Shown piece after piece: positions 1-6,931 of a DNA stretch of 26,410 bases. Source of the DNA: Hungatella sp. UBA3402 (GTDB lineage: Bacteria > Bacillota > Clostridia > Lachnospirales > Lachnospiraceae); NCBI GenBank assembly GCA_002358555.1, contig DEPC01000157.1, positions 1 to 26,410 on the forward strand, given 5' to 3'. The notes under the pieces were generated by a model. The model was not told the origin of the DNA. It ran no database searches and worked only from the letters and a program-made list of their open reading frames with translations. A program made the translations under genes and the position numbers. Position 1 is the stretch's first letter, and every line of letters starts with the position of its first letter.

Positions 1-1190
1 CCTTGATAGCCCTGTGGTCGGCTGCCATCACGACTTCCCTGATAACCCTGACTCTGAGGACGGTTGCCATCTCGATTCCCTGAATATCCTCCCTGCCGTA
101 CTCCATCGCGGTTTCCCTGACCTTGAAAACGGTTGTTCTCGCGGTTTCCTTGAGGACGGTTGCTATCACGGTTTCCTTGATAGCCCTGTGGTCGGCTGCC
201 ATCACGACTTCCCTGATAACCCTGACTCTGGGGACGGTTGTTGTCACGATTTCCTTGATATCCCTGGCTGCGGTTATTATCACGATTTGGTGAGCTTTGA
301 ATGCGGTCGCGCCCCTGTGACTCTCCCTGCCGACTATTCTCACGATTTCCCTGGACTGTATTTATCTGACTCTGAGAATTCTGAGGGCGATTTGTCTGTG
401 TAGATTGCCCCTGATTTTGCATTCCTTGAGGACGATTGTCTTGGGTTGGCTGTGCTTGAGTACTCTGGGAACGCTCAGTCTGCGTTGATGGCTCCTGAAT
501 TTGAGGACGATTTGCCTGAGTTGGCTGAGGTCGGTTTTGCTGCACTGGCGACTCTTGGCTCTGACGGTTGTCCTTGGCTGGCCGACTTATCGGTACCTGT
601 TGTGACTGAGTATGCTCTATCTGAGTTTGTCGTGGCTGTTCCTGATTTTGAGGACGATTCGCCTGAGTTGGTTGCACTGGCTGGTTATTTTGAGGGCGAA
701 CCGACTGCAAGGTCTGTCCCCTTTGGGCCACCTGACTGCGATTTGCTACTCCTGACTGTCCCTGCATATTTTGGGGATGAATTGCCTGTAGTGGCTGCAC
801 ATTTTGAGGACGATTTTGCTGCACTTGTTGTCCTTGCACACGTTCACGAGCTGCACCTCTTTGCTGACTTTGTGTGCGTTGAGTATTTCCAGTTCCTCTT
901 CCTGCATTTCTCATGGTCTGAGAATTCTGAGGACGATAGACTGCGGTAATCTTCTTTTTCGGTGTTTCTGCTGGAGCTGTTGTTTCTGTACTGCCCTGTG
1001 TACTATTATTAGCTGATGCAGAGACTTCCGAACCAGAAGAGGTTGATGCAAGAGCTCTTTTTACTATCTGGATATGCTCCTCATTTACATTTGAAGAATG
1101 ACTTTTTATTTCTACATGATTTTTTTGTAAGATATCCAACACTTCTTTGCTGGTTCTTCCCAGCTCCTTTGCAAGTTCACTAACTCTCAT
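1..1190 (-). CDS. infB: Translation initiation factor IF-2, N-terminal part (cut by window edge)
   Basis: IF-2 is the GTPase that places initiator tRNA on the 30S ribosome. Only the first 396 codons are in the window; the GTPase domains lie beyond the left edge. It starts at ATG 1190-1188 with GGAGG 8 nt upstream, and the start overlaps the ylxQ end by 11 nt. The first ~50 residues (MRVSELAKELGRTSKEVLDI, then ...NVNEEHIQIVKRAL) match the IF2_N domain. From about residue 85 to the edge the protein is low complexity, rich in Gln, Asn, Arg and Pro, with recurring NRPQ and GNRD-NNRPQ units. The DNA at 1-66 is repeated at 175-240 with one mismatch, a 58-codon in-frame period. Gene order (rnpM-ylxQ-infB) supports the call. 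No in-frame stop was met over the 1190 nt. Confidence 0.93.
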   Translation of the reverse strand, partial: MRVSELAKELGRTSKEVLDILQKNHVEIKSHSSNVNEEHIQIVKRALASTSSGSEVSASANNSTQGSTETTAPAETPKKKITAVYRPQNSQTMRNAGRGTGNTQRTQSQQRGAARERVQGQQVQQNRPQNVQPLQAIHPQNMQGQSGVANRSQVAQRGQTLQSVRPQNNQPVQPTQANRPQNQEQPRQTQIEHTQSQQVPISRPAKDNRQSQESPVQQNRPQPTQANRPQIQEPSTQTERSQSTQAQPTQDNRPQGMQNQGQSTQTNRPQNSQSQINTVQGNRENSRQGESQGRDRIQSSPNRDNNRSQGYQGNRDNNRPQSQGYQGSRDGSRPQGYQGNRDSNRPQGNRENNRFQGQGNRDGVRQGGYSGNRDGNRPQSQGYQGSRDGSRPQGYQ

Positions 1191-1512
1191 ACTTACTACC
1201 TCCGTTGATATTCATTTGTTTTACCATTGCCTTTACGAACCCTTCATCCAGTACAGCTATGGATGCTCTCAGCTCCTTGCCCATGGAATGACCTAATTCG
1301 TCTTTTTTACCAAAAATCCAGATTGGAACCTGATAGTAAGTACACATATCGGTAAACTTTTTTCTGGTGTTATCGGAGGCTTCTTCCGATACAATCACCA
1401 TATATGCTTTCCCGCCCTTTACTGCTTTCTCTGTGGAAAACTCACCACTGACAATCTTTCCTGCCTTGGTGGCTAATCCGATCAGGTTCAGAACCCGCTT
1501 TCTATTGTCCAA
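1180..1512 (-). CDS. ylxQ: L7Ae/L30e-family RNA-binding protein YlxQ
   Basis: A 110-residue protein of the L7Ae/L30e/S12e fold, which binds kink-turn RNA or ribosomal components. The N-terminal stretch (NLIGLATKAGKIVSGE, then a Lys-rich helix and VIVSEEASDNT) is the usual signature of this family. It starts at ATG 1512, overlapping the rnpM end by 11 nt, and its own end overlaps the infB start by 11 nt, so the three genes are probably translationally coupled. The position between rnpM and infB is the standard one in Firmicutes. The exact cellular role of YlxQ is poorly defined. Confidence 0.92.
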   Translation of the reverse strand: MDNRKRVLNLIGLATKAGKIVSGEFSTEKAVKGGKAYMVIVSEEASDNTRKKFTDMCTYYQVPIWIFGKKDELGHSMGKELRASIAVLDEGFVKAMVKQMNINGGSKYES

Positions 1513-1774
1513 GTTGTTCCATCTCCTTCTCCAAAGTTTCGTATACTTCTTTGGGAACTGGCATCTTAAAGGAACGCTCCAGCCCTCGGCTCTTTATTGC
1601 CTTTTTCAAACATTCTGAAGACGGACAGATATATGCTCCTCTTCCATTTTTCCTGCCAGTAGCATCCAATAAGATTCCCTCATTCTCTGTTCTCAGAATA
1701 CGAATCATCTCTTTTTTGCTTTTCATTTCTCCACAGCCAATACATTGGCGAAGGGGTACTTTCTTTGTACTCAC
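1502..1774 (-). CDS. rnpM: RNase P modulator RnpM (YlxR family)
   Basis: A 90-residue YlxR-family protein (DUF448). Members bind RNA, and the Bacillus protein has been reported to modulate RNase P. The sequence carries the family hallmarks RQCIGCGEMKSKKEMIRI near the N-terminus and GRKNGRGAYICPSSECLKKA in the middle. The start is GTG at 1774; no ATG precedes the conserved segment, and a weak purine-rich site (GGAAGTG) lies about 8 nt upstream. There is a 93-nt gap from the nusA stop, and the 3' end overlaps ylxQ. Confidence 0.92.
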   Translation of the reverse strand: MSTKKVPLRQCIGCGEMKSKKEMIRILRTENEGILLDATGRKNGRGAYICPSSECLKKAIKSRGLERSFKMPVPKEVYETLEKEMEQLGQ

Positions 1775-1867
1775 TAACTTATCACTTCCATTCTAATCTG
1801 AGTGTTCATCACAGTCTTGGCCATACTTGTGTCTATTCAAACTTACAAGTTAATGGTTACCTGCAAT

Positions 1868-3244
1868 TTATGATTCTGGTATTATGCCGTCCTGGTAATT
1901 ATCCTGATAGTCCTTCTGGTAGTTGTTCTGATTGTTATCCTGATAATCATCTTCATAACCGTTCTGGCTTTCATTTTGGTAATCATTTGTGTAACTATCC
2001 TGGGTCTTGCTTGGGTAGCCATCTTTATAATCGCTGCTTCCTTGATAATCACCTCCATAAATTTCTGTTTGATTTTCCTTCAACGGATTTTCATAACTGT
2101 CTTGGTAAGTTTCTTTGTATCCTCCCTGATAATTAAGATTATCCTCATAAGTTTCAAAATCACTGGCTTCTGCCTGATAATCAATCCCCAGTTCCTCAAA
2201 CAGTCCCTGTTCTCTTGCTTGACTCTCACTCTTAATATCAATCTTAAATCCTGTCAGCTTTGCAGCCAACCTTGCATTCTGTCCTTCTTTTCCAATCGCT
2301 AGGGACAACTGGTTGTCTGGTACAATCACCCTTGCCTCTTTAGCTTCCTCATCTGCCATTACTAAAATCACCTTTGCAGGGCTTAATGCATTTTCAATTA
2401 AATAAGCTGGAGTATCGTCCCAGTTGATAATATCAATCTTTTCTCCCCTCAGCTCATTGACAACAGAATTTACTCTGGCTCCATTGAGTCCTACACAGGC
2501 TCCGACTGGATCTACATTAGGGTCATTCGATTTTACTGCAATTTTCGTTCTGGAACCAGCTTCTCTGGCAATAGATTTAATCTCCACGGTTCCGTCCCTC
2601 ACCTCAGCCACTTCTAGTTCAAAAAGCCGCTTCACTAAGTCTGGGTGAGTTCTGGATACGGAAATTCTGGGACCTTTCGGAGTATCCTTTACTTCAAGCA
2701 CATAGACTTTGATTCTCTCTGTAGGCTGGAATACTTCCCCCTTCACCTGTTCGGATTCATTTAAAATCGCATCTGCCTTGCCCAAGTTAATACTGACATT
2801 TCTTTTTAAATATCGCTGTACCACACCAGGAACAATATCTTTTTCCTTTGCATACCAATCTTCATAGAGAGATTTTCTCTCTTCTTCTCGAATCTTCTGA
2901 AGAATCACATTCTTGGCATTCTGAGTGGCAATTCTTCCAAATGATTTGGATTCAATAGGAATCTGCACAATATCGCCAAGCTCATATCGAGGAGCTATCA
3001 TCTTGGCCTCTGCTAAACTAATTTGTATCAGCGGGTCCTCTACCTGCTCCACCACTTCCTTTTCTGACAGCACTGCAAAATCACAAGTTTCAGAATTGAT
3101 ATTGACTTTGATATTATCTGCCTTTCCAAAATGGTTCTTGCAGGCAGTGAGCAGAGAATTCTCAATCGCCTCCAGCATAACAGTCTTACTGATATTCTTC
3201 TCTCTTTCTAGGATTTCCAATGCCTCTAAGAGTTCTTTATTCAT
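1868..3244 (-). CDS. nusA: Transcription termination/antitermination factor NusA with Tyr-rich C-terminal tail
   Basis: NusA binds RNA polymerase and nascent RNA and controls pausing, termination and antitermination. The start chosen is ATG 3244, with GGAGG 8 nt upstream; a TTG further upstream overlaps that ribosome site and is unlikely. In order (458 residues): N-terminal polymerase-binding domain (1-130), S1 domain (~133-200), two KH domains (KH2 near VIVPDNQLSLAIGKEGQNAR), then a tail. The core ends near residue 355. The last 89 residues (370-458; DNA 1871-2137) are low complexity, with 15 Tyr by my count plus Asp, Asn and Gln in units such as DYQDN and NYQ, and no Arg. Most Firmicutes NusA proteins end soon after KH2 (about 370 residues), so the tail is an addition. 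Confidence 0.95.
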   Translation of the reverse strand: MNKELLEALEILEREKNISKTVMLEAIENSLLTACKNHFGKADNIKVNINSETCDFAVLSEKEVVEQVEDPLIQISLAEAKMIAPRYELGDIVQIPIESKSFGRIATQNAKNVILQKIREEERKSLYEDWYAKEKDIVPGVVQRYLKRNVSINLGKADAILNESEQVKGEVFQPTERIKVYVLEVKDTPKGPRISVSRTHPDLVKRLFELEVAEVRDGTVEIKSIAREAGSRTKIAVKSNDPNVDPVGACVGLNGARVNSVVNELRGEKIDIINWDDTPAYLIENALSPAKVILVMADEEAKEARVIVPDNQLSLAIGKEGQNARLAAKLTGFKIDIKSESQAREQGLFEELGIDYQAEASDFETYEDNLNYQGGYKETYQDSYENPLKENQTEIYGGDYQGSSDYKDGYPSKTQDSYTNDYQNESQNGYEDDYQDNNQNNYQKDYQDNYQDGIIPES

Positions 3245-3277
3245 TTCTTTATCCTCCAAACTATATTCTCAATTTAC

Positions 3278-3411
3278 TATGAAAGTGTTGCATGGCAGCC
3301 ATGGTGAATGCAAGCTTGCTTGCGATGAACCATAGATATCGGGCAACTAAGCCAGTGTGAGCAAGTACGAATACTGGCAACGATTGCGGAGCAATCAACT
3401 TTCATAGGGCG
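3278..3411. repeat. Hairpin-rich palindromic element between rimP and nusA
   Basis: This 200-bp intergenic stretch is bounded by inverted ends: CTATGAAAGT at the left and ACTTTCATAG at the right, extending to a shared TTGC when gaps are allowed. Inside are several perfect short hairpins: CATGGC-A-GCCATG, GCAAGCTTGC, GCCAGT...ACTGGC and GATTGC-GGA-GCAATC. The whole would fold as a multi-hairpin RNA in the rimP-nusA transcript. It resembles a REP/MITE-like intergenic repeat; no second copy is present in this window. It contains no ribosome site or convincing ORF. Confidence 0.6.
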
Positions 3412-3442
3412 GCTAATACAACATCAAATGCTGCATAAACAT

Positions 3443-3916
3443 TTAGAAATCGAATGCCAAACGAATGAGAGCAATCTCCCGACGCTCAAATGTCGCTCTG
3501 CTTGCGTCCTCCAATTCAATTGTGACCGTATCCTTATCATATTCTGTCAGAATTCCGGTAAAATCTTTCTGTTTATCCTTGGCACGATATAATTTTACCT
3601 CTACTTCCTTGCCTATGCTTCTGACAAAATCCTTCTCTTTTTTCAACGGCCTTCCAAGACCTGGGGAGCTGACCTCCAGAATATAGCTGTCACTGATAAA
3701 GTCTTCTTTGTCCAGCCAATCACTTAAAATGCGGCTAATCATCTCACAGTCACCTATGGCGATTCCGCCTTCTTTATCAATATACGCCCTTAAATACCAG
3801 GAACTTCCTTCCTTTACATATTCCACATCTACTAGTTCAAAATGATGTTGTTCCACAAGCGGAAGCAAAAATGCCTCCGTCTTGGCTTCATATGTTTCTC
3901 TCTTTGTCATCTTCAC
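3443..3916 (-). CDS. rimP: Ribosome maturation factor RimP
   Basis: RimP helps assemble the 30S subunit. The 157-residue product has the usual two parts. The N-terminal domain holds ELVDVEYVKEGSSWYLRAYIDKEGGI and the ILEVSSPGLGRPLKK motif that defines the family. The C-terminal domain is SH3-like and ends in an Ile/Leu-rich strand. The start is either GTG 3916 or ATG 3910: the AGAGGGG ribosome site is 4 nt from the GTG and 10 nt from the ATG, so the choice is open. It is the first gene of the rimP-nusA-rnpM-ylxQ-infB operon, with its promoter at 4037-4065. Confidence 0.95.
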   Translation of the reverse strand: MKMTKRETYEAKTEAFLLPLVEQHHFELVDVEYVKEGSSWYLRAYIDKEGGIAIGDCEMISRILSDWLDKEDFISDSYILEVSSPGLGRPLKKEKDFVRSIGKEVEVKLYRAKDKQKDFTGILTEYDKDTVTIELEDASRATFERREIALIRLAFDF

Positions 3917-3981
3917 ATCACCCCTCTTTCATCATTCCTTGTGTGATTGAGTTTGGGATAGTAATTTTCTTCCCCACAACG

Positions 3982-4007
3982 AAGGAGTGGACTTTCGCCC
4001 ACTCCTT
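3982..4007 (-). promoter_or_regulatory. Leader hairpin of the rimP operon
   Basis: A perfect 9-bp stem (AAGGAGTGG with CCACTCCTT) closes an 8-nt loop, inside the ~110-nt untranslated leader between the promoter and rimP. It is not followed by a T-run on either strand, so it is not a simple terminator. Leaders upstream of rimP are known in other bacteria as regulatory RNAs; whether this one belongs to that class is inference. Confidence 0.5.
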
Positions 4008-4036
4008 ATCAATCATCGTATCATGTTATCGTATGT

Positions 4037-4065
4037 AGTATAACACCTAGATATTACATTTGCAA
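4037..4065 (-). promoter_or_regulatory. Sigma-A-type promoter of the rimP-nusA-infB operon
   Basis: Read on the minus strand: -35 TTGCAA (4065-4060), 17-bp spacer, -10 TATACT (4042-4037). Transcription would begin near 4030, giving a leader of about 110 nt. Confidence 0.65.
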
Positions 4066-4188
4066 GTATTTTTTTCTTAGATTTTCCTCATATTGGGTTA
4101 TCTGATGTAAAAATTTAGGTCATTTGAATGATTACTATTTTTTATCAAGAAAGAGGATATTGTTTTAATAGTTATTTATACAAATTAT

Positions 4189-4593
4189 CTATCCAACATC
4201 AGGACTAACTCCGACAGGAACAGAACGAGACGGTGGCGTCTCTGTAAGATACTTATCTAAAACCCAGCCTTCAATCATTTTTCCATTGATATCTTTTTCT
4301 CTAATACTTGTCCAGGAACGTCCTTCACTATCACTCTTTCCAAAAACACTCCACCCAGCAATTTTAGTTCCATTGGCAAGTTTCCCAACAATGGAATACT
4401 CTGTACCAGCATCTGAACGTACATTCAAATTGCCGCCATCTGTTTTTACATAAAGTGTAGGATATTCTTCCCTTTTCAAGTGTATATTTGTTGACTTTGT
4501 ATTTTCTAATGGTGTTTCAGCAGCAAAAGCCAAAGTACTAACCATCATAACTGTACATAAAACAGATATGAAAAGACAAATAATACGTTTTAT
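4189..4593 (-). CDS. Secreted SH3-domain protein, apparent ATA start
   Basis: A small exported protein with a bacterial SH3 (SH3b) domain: LYVKTDGGNLNVRSDAG, VGKLANGTKIAGW and GWVLDKYL. Such domains usually bind cell-wall peptides. The first ATG in frame (4548) has no ribosome site and would begin inside a signal peptide. Reading upstream in frame gives KRIICLFISVLCTVMM followed by VSTLAFA-AE, a complete signal peptide. It begins at ATA 4593 with GAGGG 7 nt before it, exactly where an ATG is expected. I therefore extend the gene to 4593 (134 residues) and flag the start. It is probably the last gene of the 6379-to-4189 operon, 74 nt after the lipoprotein gene. If ATA is not used, the gene may be silenced. 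Confidence 0.7.
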   Translation of the reverse strand: MKRIICLFISVLCTVMMVSTLAFAAETPLENTKSTNIHLKREEYPTLYVKTDGGNLNVRSDAGTEYSIVGKLANGTKIAGWSVFGKSDSEGRSWTSIREKDINGKMIEGWVLDKYLTETPPSRSVPVGVSPDVG

Positions 4594-4667
4594 AAATGTA
4601 CCCTCTCTCTCAATATAAACATACCTTTCTGTAATACTATTCTACTATCTAAAGTTTCCGTCATTAC

Positions 4668-5768
4668 TTAAATCCACCAGATCTCATCTGGTATGGCATC
4701 TTGCAAAAAGCCTTCTACATACCATCTGTCATTTTTCTTTTTTAAATAAATATATTTTTCATTTGCGCCTTCAAGAAGACTGCTATTTTGTGAGAAACCA
4801 GAAGCATTAATATATACTTTAAAACAGGCTTTATCATCAGTAATTCTAATTTCCATACTGCTTGCAGTTAATTGCAGAGTATTCCACTCTTTTTGTAATT
4901 CCTCCGAATATGCTACACCATCAGATAATACACAGATTCCAGCATATTCACCATAATTTATCATAGTACAGTAAGCGAACATCAAGGAATCAGCAGACTT
5001 TGTCCCTTCATGAACGAATTGTTCATAAAAAACATCATCTTGTTTTATCAATTCTGGCATTGTACAATATTGTTTTGTAAATAATATCCATTCTTCACCG
5101 TCTCTAATATAGGATATTCCTGTAATTCTTTCATTTCCAATATATAATACTCCATAACTTCCATCAGCAAATAAAACGGCTTTTTTGCTGCACCGATAAG
5201 ACTTTACTGATTGCTTCTCTGGCGGAATATCTTTTGTTAAGACAAAGCCTTCAAATAGATTGTTTTGAGAAATATCACTTGCTATGGTTAATTTCTCGGA
5301 TATGCGGTCATATTCATATAGCAGTTCCGATGATGCAATCCATATCCATATGATATCACCAGTTTGACTGACAGATATCTTACAGGAAGAATCATTATAA
5401 AAATCATAGCCTAATGCCTGTAAATTGATACTATCTTCTATCTCACCAGTATTCAGATTGTGGATAAATAACCCAAAATAATCATGCATAATAACAATAT
5501 TATCATCTGCAAAGTCTAAAACTGGTATACTGGTTGCAATCTTTGTATTGAGAGACCAACTGGCAGGTATGACCTGCAAATTAGAATTTTCTAAAGAGTT
5601 TGATATAGTAATATCAGCGTTTTCCATGCTATTAGCTGCTGTCTCTATTGTTATCTCTGTTTCATTTTGCTGAACTAGTTCTGTATTTGAGCAGCCAACA
5701 GCAATCGTAGAAAGAGTTGATAGGACAACCAGAAAAATTATGTATCTTGGCATTTTTAAATCTAACAT
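4668..5768 (-). CDS. Putative lipoprotein, function unknown
   Basis: A 366-residue protein starting with a lipoprotein signal: charged start, hydrophobic stretch IIFLVVLSTLSTIAVG, then the lipidated Cys of IAVGC-SN. The rest is acidic, Ser/Asn-rich and has no domain I recognise; alternating hydrophobic strands (IVIMHDYFGLFIHNLNTGEI, GDIIWIWIAS) suggest a beta-propeller-like or beta-rich fold, which is inference. The C-terminal region (YIYLKKKNDRWYVEGFL) resembles the ends of DUF-type lipoproteins that score residues of a calculation, but this is weak. It lies 20 nt after the membrane-anchored gene and before the SH3 gene, so it probably belongs to the same BlaI-controlled transcript. Confidence 0.8.
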   Translation of the reverse strand: MLDLKMPRYIIFLVVLSTLSTIAVGCSNTELVQQNETEITIETAANSMENADITISNSLENSNLQVIPASWSLNTKIATSIPVLDFADDNIVIMHDYFGLFIHNLNTGEIEDSINLQALGYDFYNDSSCKISVSQTGDIIWIWIASSELLYEYDRISEKLTIASDISQNNLFEGFVLTKDIPPEKQSVKSYRCSKKAVLFADGSYGVLYIGNERITGISYIRDGEEWILFTKQYCTMPELIKQDDVFYEQFVHEGTKSADSLMFAYCTMINYGEYAGICVLSDGVAYSEELQKEWNTLQLTASSMEIRITDDKACFKVYINASGFSQNSSLLEGANEKYIYLKKKNDRWYVEGFLQDAIPDEIWWI

Positions 5769-5788
5769 TTCTACTTCTCTTCTTACTA

Positions 5789-6379
5789 TCAGCTAACTCC
5801 ACTCCATACCAAAGTAGCCTTTTCCCTTAGACTGTCAAATTCATCATCTGAAAGTGTCTGTATTTTATAGAGATTTCTCATCGGAAGATAATAGATCTCT
5901 ATCATCTGGGGTTCATAATCTGGACTGAGATAATTCTCACCATAGATAGGCCCTCCAGTTCCCCATCCGGCTTCGCTGTAATCTACAAGGTCGCCATCAA
6001 AAAACAAACTGTTCCATAAAGTTTTGCCATGACAGTAATAGACGACTCTCACCTCCTCTCCATTCCGGCTGATATTCTTCCCAACCATGCTTTGAGTAAT
6101 CTGATACAATCCCTTGTGAGAGATTCCCACTACATCTATTATTTCATCATATTCTTCCAGTTCTTCATCGTCTATATCGGCTATCTCTTTCAATCCAACT
6201 CTGCCTTCATCGTTCGTTACCACTACCGCTGGACGCACTTCTACTGACATACGATATCCATCAAAAGGAAGCGGAATTTCGTAATTCCATGCAAAAATTA
6301 AAAATCCAGCTAATGCAGTGATGAAAAACAGTGCTGCAATCACTGCCTTCTTTTTTAGAATTTGTTTTATTTTCGTCAT
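5789..6379 (-). CDS. Membrane-anchored protein of unknown function
   Basis: A 196-residue protein with a basic N-terminus (KIKQILKKK), one transmembrane helix at about residues 13-31, and an extracytoplasmic domain holding an acidic run (DIDDEELEEYDEII). GGAGG lies 7 nt before the ATG. No family is recognised. It is the first gene of a three-gene minus-strand set (this gene, a lipoprotein, an SH3 protein) whose products are all predicted to leave the cytoplasm. Its upstream region holds a perfect BlaI-type operator at 6436-6456, which suggests control by the divergently encoded repressor. Confidence 0.8.
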   Translation of the reverse strand: MTKIKQILKKKAVIAALFFITALAGFLIFAWNYEIPLPFDGYRMSVEVRPAVVVTNDEGRVGLKEIADIDDEELEEYDEIIDVVGISHKGLYQITQSMVGKNISRNGEEVRVVYYCHGKTLWNSLFFDGDLVDYSEAGWGTGGPIYGENYLSPDYEPQMIEIYYLPMRNLYKIQTLSDDEFDSLREKATLVWSGVS

Positions 6380-6435
6380 TCCGATTCCTCCATACTTTTC
6401 TCATTGCCTATTTACTTTTTATTTCCATTTGATTT

Positions 6436-6456
6436 ATTACTACATTATGTAGTAAT
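6436..6456. promoter_or_regulatory. BlaI/MecI-type operator 1
   Basis: A 21-bp perfect palindrome with core TACTACATTATGTAGTA (6438-6454), very close to the known BlaI/MecI operator TACTACATATGTAGTA. It lies 57 bp upstream of the minus-strand operon and 106 bp from the repressor gene, in the divergent promoter region. Confidence 0.85.
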
Positions 6457-6506
6457 TTATATATTATCATAAGCATATTTATCTGTTAATACATTTTTAT
6501 TTTAAC

Positions 6507-6535
6507 TTGATATTACTACATCTATGTCGTATAAT
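6507..6535 (+). promoter_or_regulatory. Promoter of the BlaI-type repressor gene
   Basis: -35 TTGATA (6507-6512), 17-bp spacer, -10 TATAAT (6530-6535). The second operator (6514-6531) fills the spacer, so bound repressor would block polymerase. Confidence 0.85.
6514..6531. promoter_or_regulatory. BlaI/MecI-type operator 2 (imperfect)
   Basis: TACTACATCTATGTCGTA is an 18-bp palindrome with one mismatched pair and a mismatched centre. The left half is identical to operator 1. It sits between the -35 and -10 of the repressor's own promoter, which points to autoregulation. Confidence 0.75.
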
Positions 6536-6561
6536 TTTATCTGAAAAAGGAGTTGTTGTAT

Positions 6562-6921
6562 ATGCATTTTAGCTTAACGAATACCGAAAAAGACATTCTT
6601 GAATTATTATGGGAGAAAAAATCTTGGATGTCAGGAGCAGATTTTTGGGATTATTTCAATCAGCAGGGACGCAATTTTAAACGTCAGACAGTGAACACAT
6701 ACCTGTCGCGCATGACAGAAAAAGGACTTTTAGTAAAAAATAAAACCAAATATATCTATGCTTATACCAAGGAAGAATTTGAAAAAAAACGTGCTTTTGA
6801 AATTTTAGACACCATGTACAAGGGATCTTTAAAAAATTTTATCACTGCATTGACTGGCAACGTAAAATTAAATCCTGATGAAGCTGCTGAATTAAAAGAT
6901 TATCTGGATAATCTGGAATAG
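6562..6921 (+). CDS. BlaI/MecI/CopY-family transcriptional repressor
   Basis: A 119-residue winged-helix repressor. It starts at ATG 6562, with AAAAAGGAG 9 nt upstream; a TTG slightly upstream is less likely. The N-terminal half (LTNTEKDILELLWEKKSWMS, then RQTVNTYLSRMTEKGLL) is the BlaI DNA-binding fold, and the C-terminal helix region (EFEKKRAFEILDTMYKGSLKNF) is the dimerisation part. Repressors of this family are inactivated by cleavage, triggered by a membrane M56 peptidase encoded next to them. That partner follows 10 nt later (6932). Two matching operators lie upstream. It probably represses its own operon and the divergent envelope genes. Confidence 0.93.
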   Translation: MHFSLTNTEKDILELLWEKKSWMSGADFWDYFNQQGRNFKRQTVNTYLSRMTEKGLLVKNKTKYIYAYTKEEFEKKRAFEILDTMYKGSLKNFITALTGNVKLNPDEAAELKDYLDNLE

Positions 6922-6931
6922 GAAGTGTTAT

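Noticed and set aside
14..949. Plus-strand frames with repeated Cys/His units (HHDFPDNPD-like)
   Set aside because: They lie opposite the repeat region of infB; the regular pattern is the reverse reading of the repeat codons, with no ribosome site.
1765..2302. Plus-strand frames opposite nusA, including a Tyr/Asn-rich one
   Set aside because: They mirror the low-complexity NusA tail and have no ribosome site or family match.
3245..3259. TTG start for NusA five codons upstream
   Set aside because: It lies inside the GGAGG ribosome site of the ATG at 3244.
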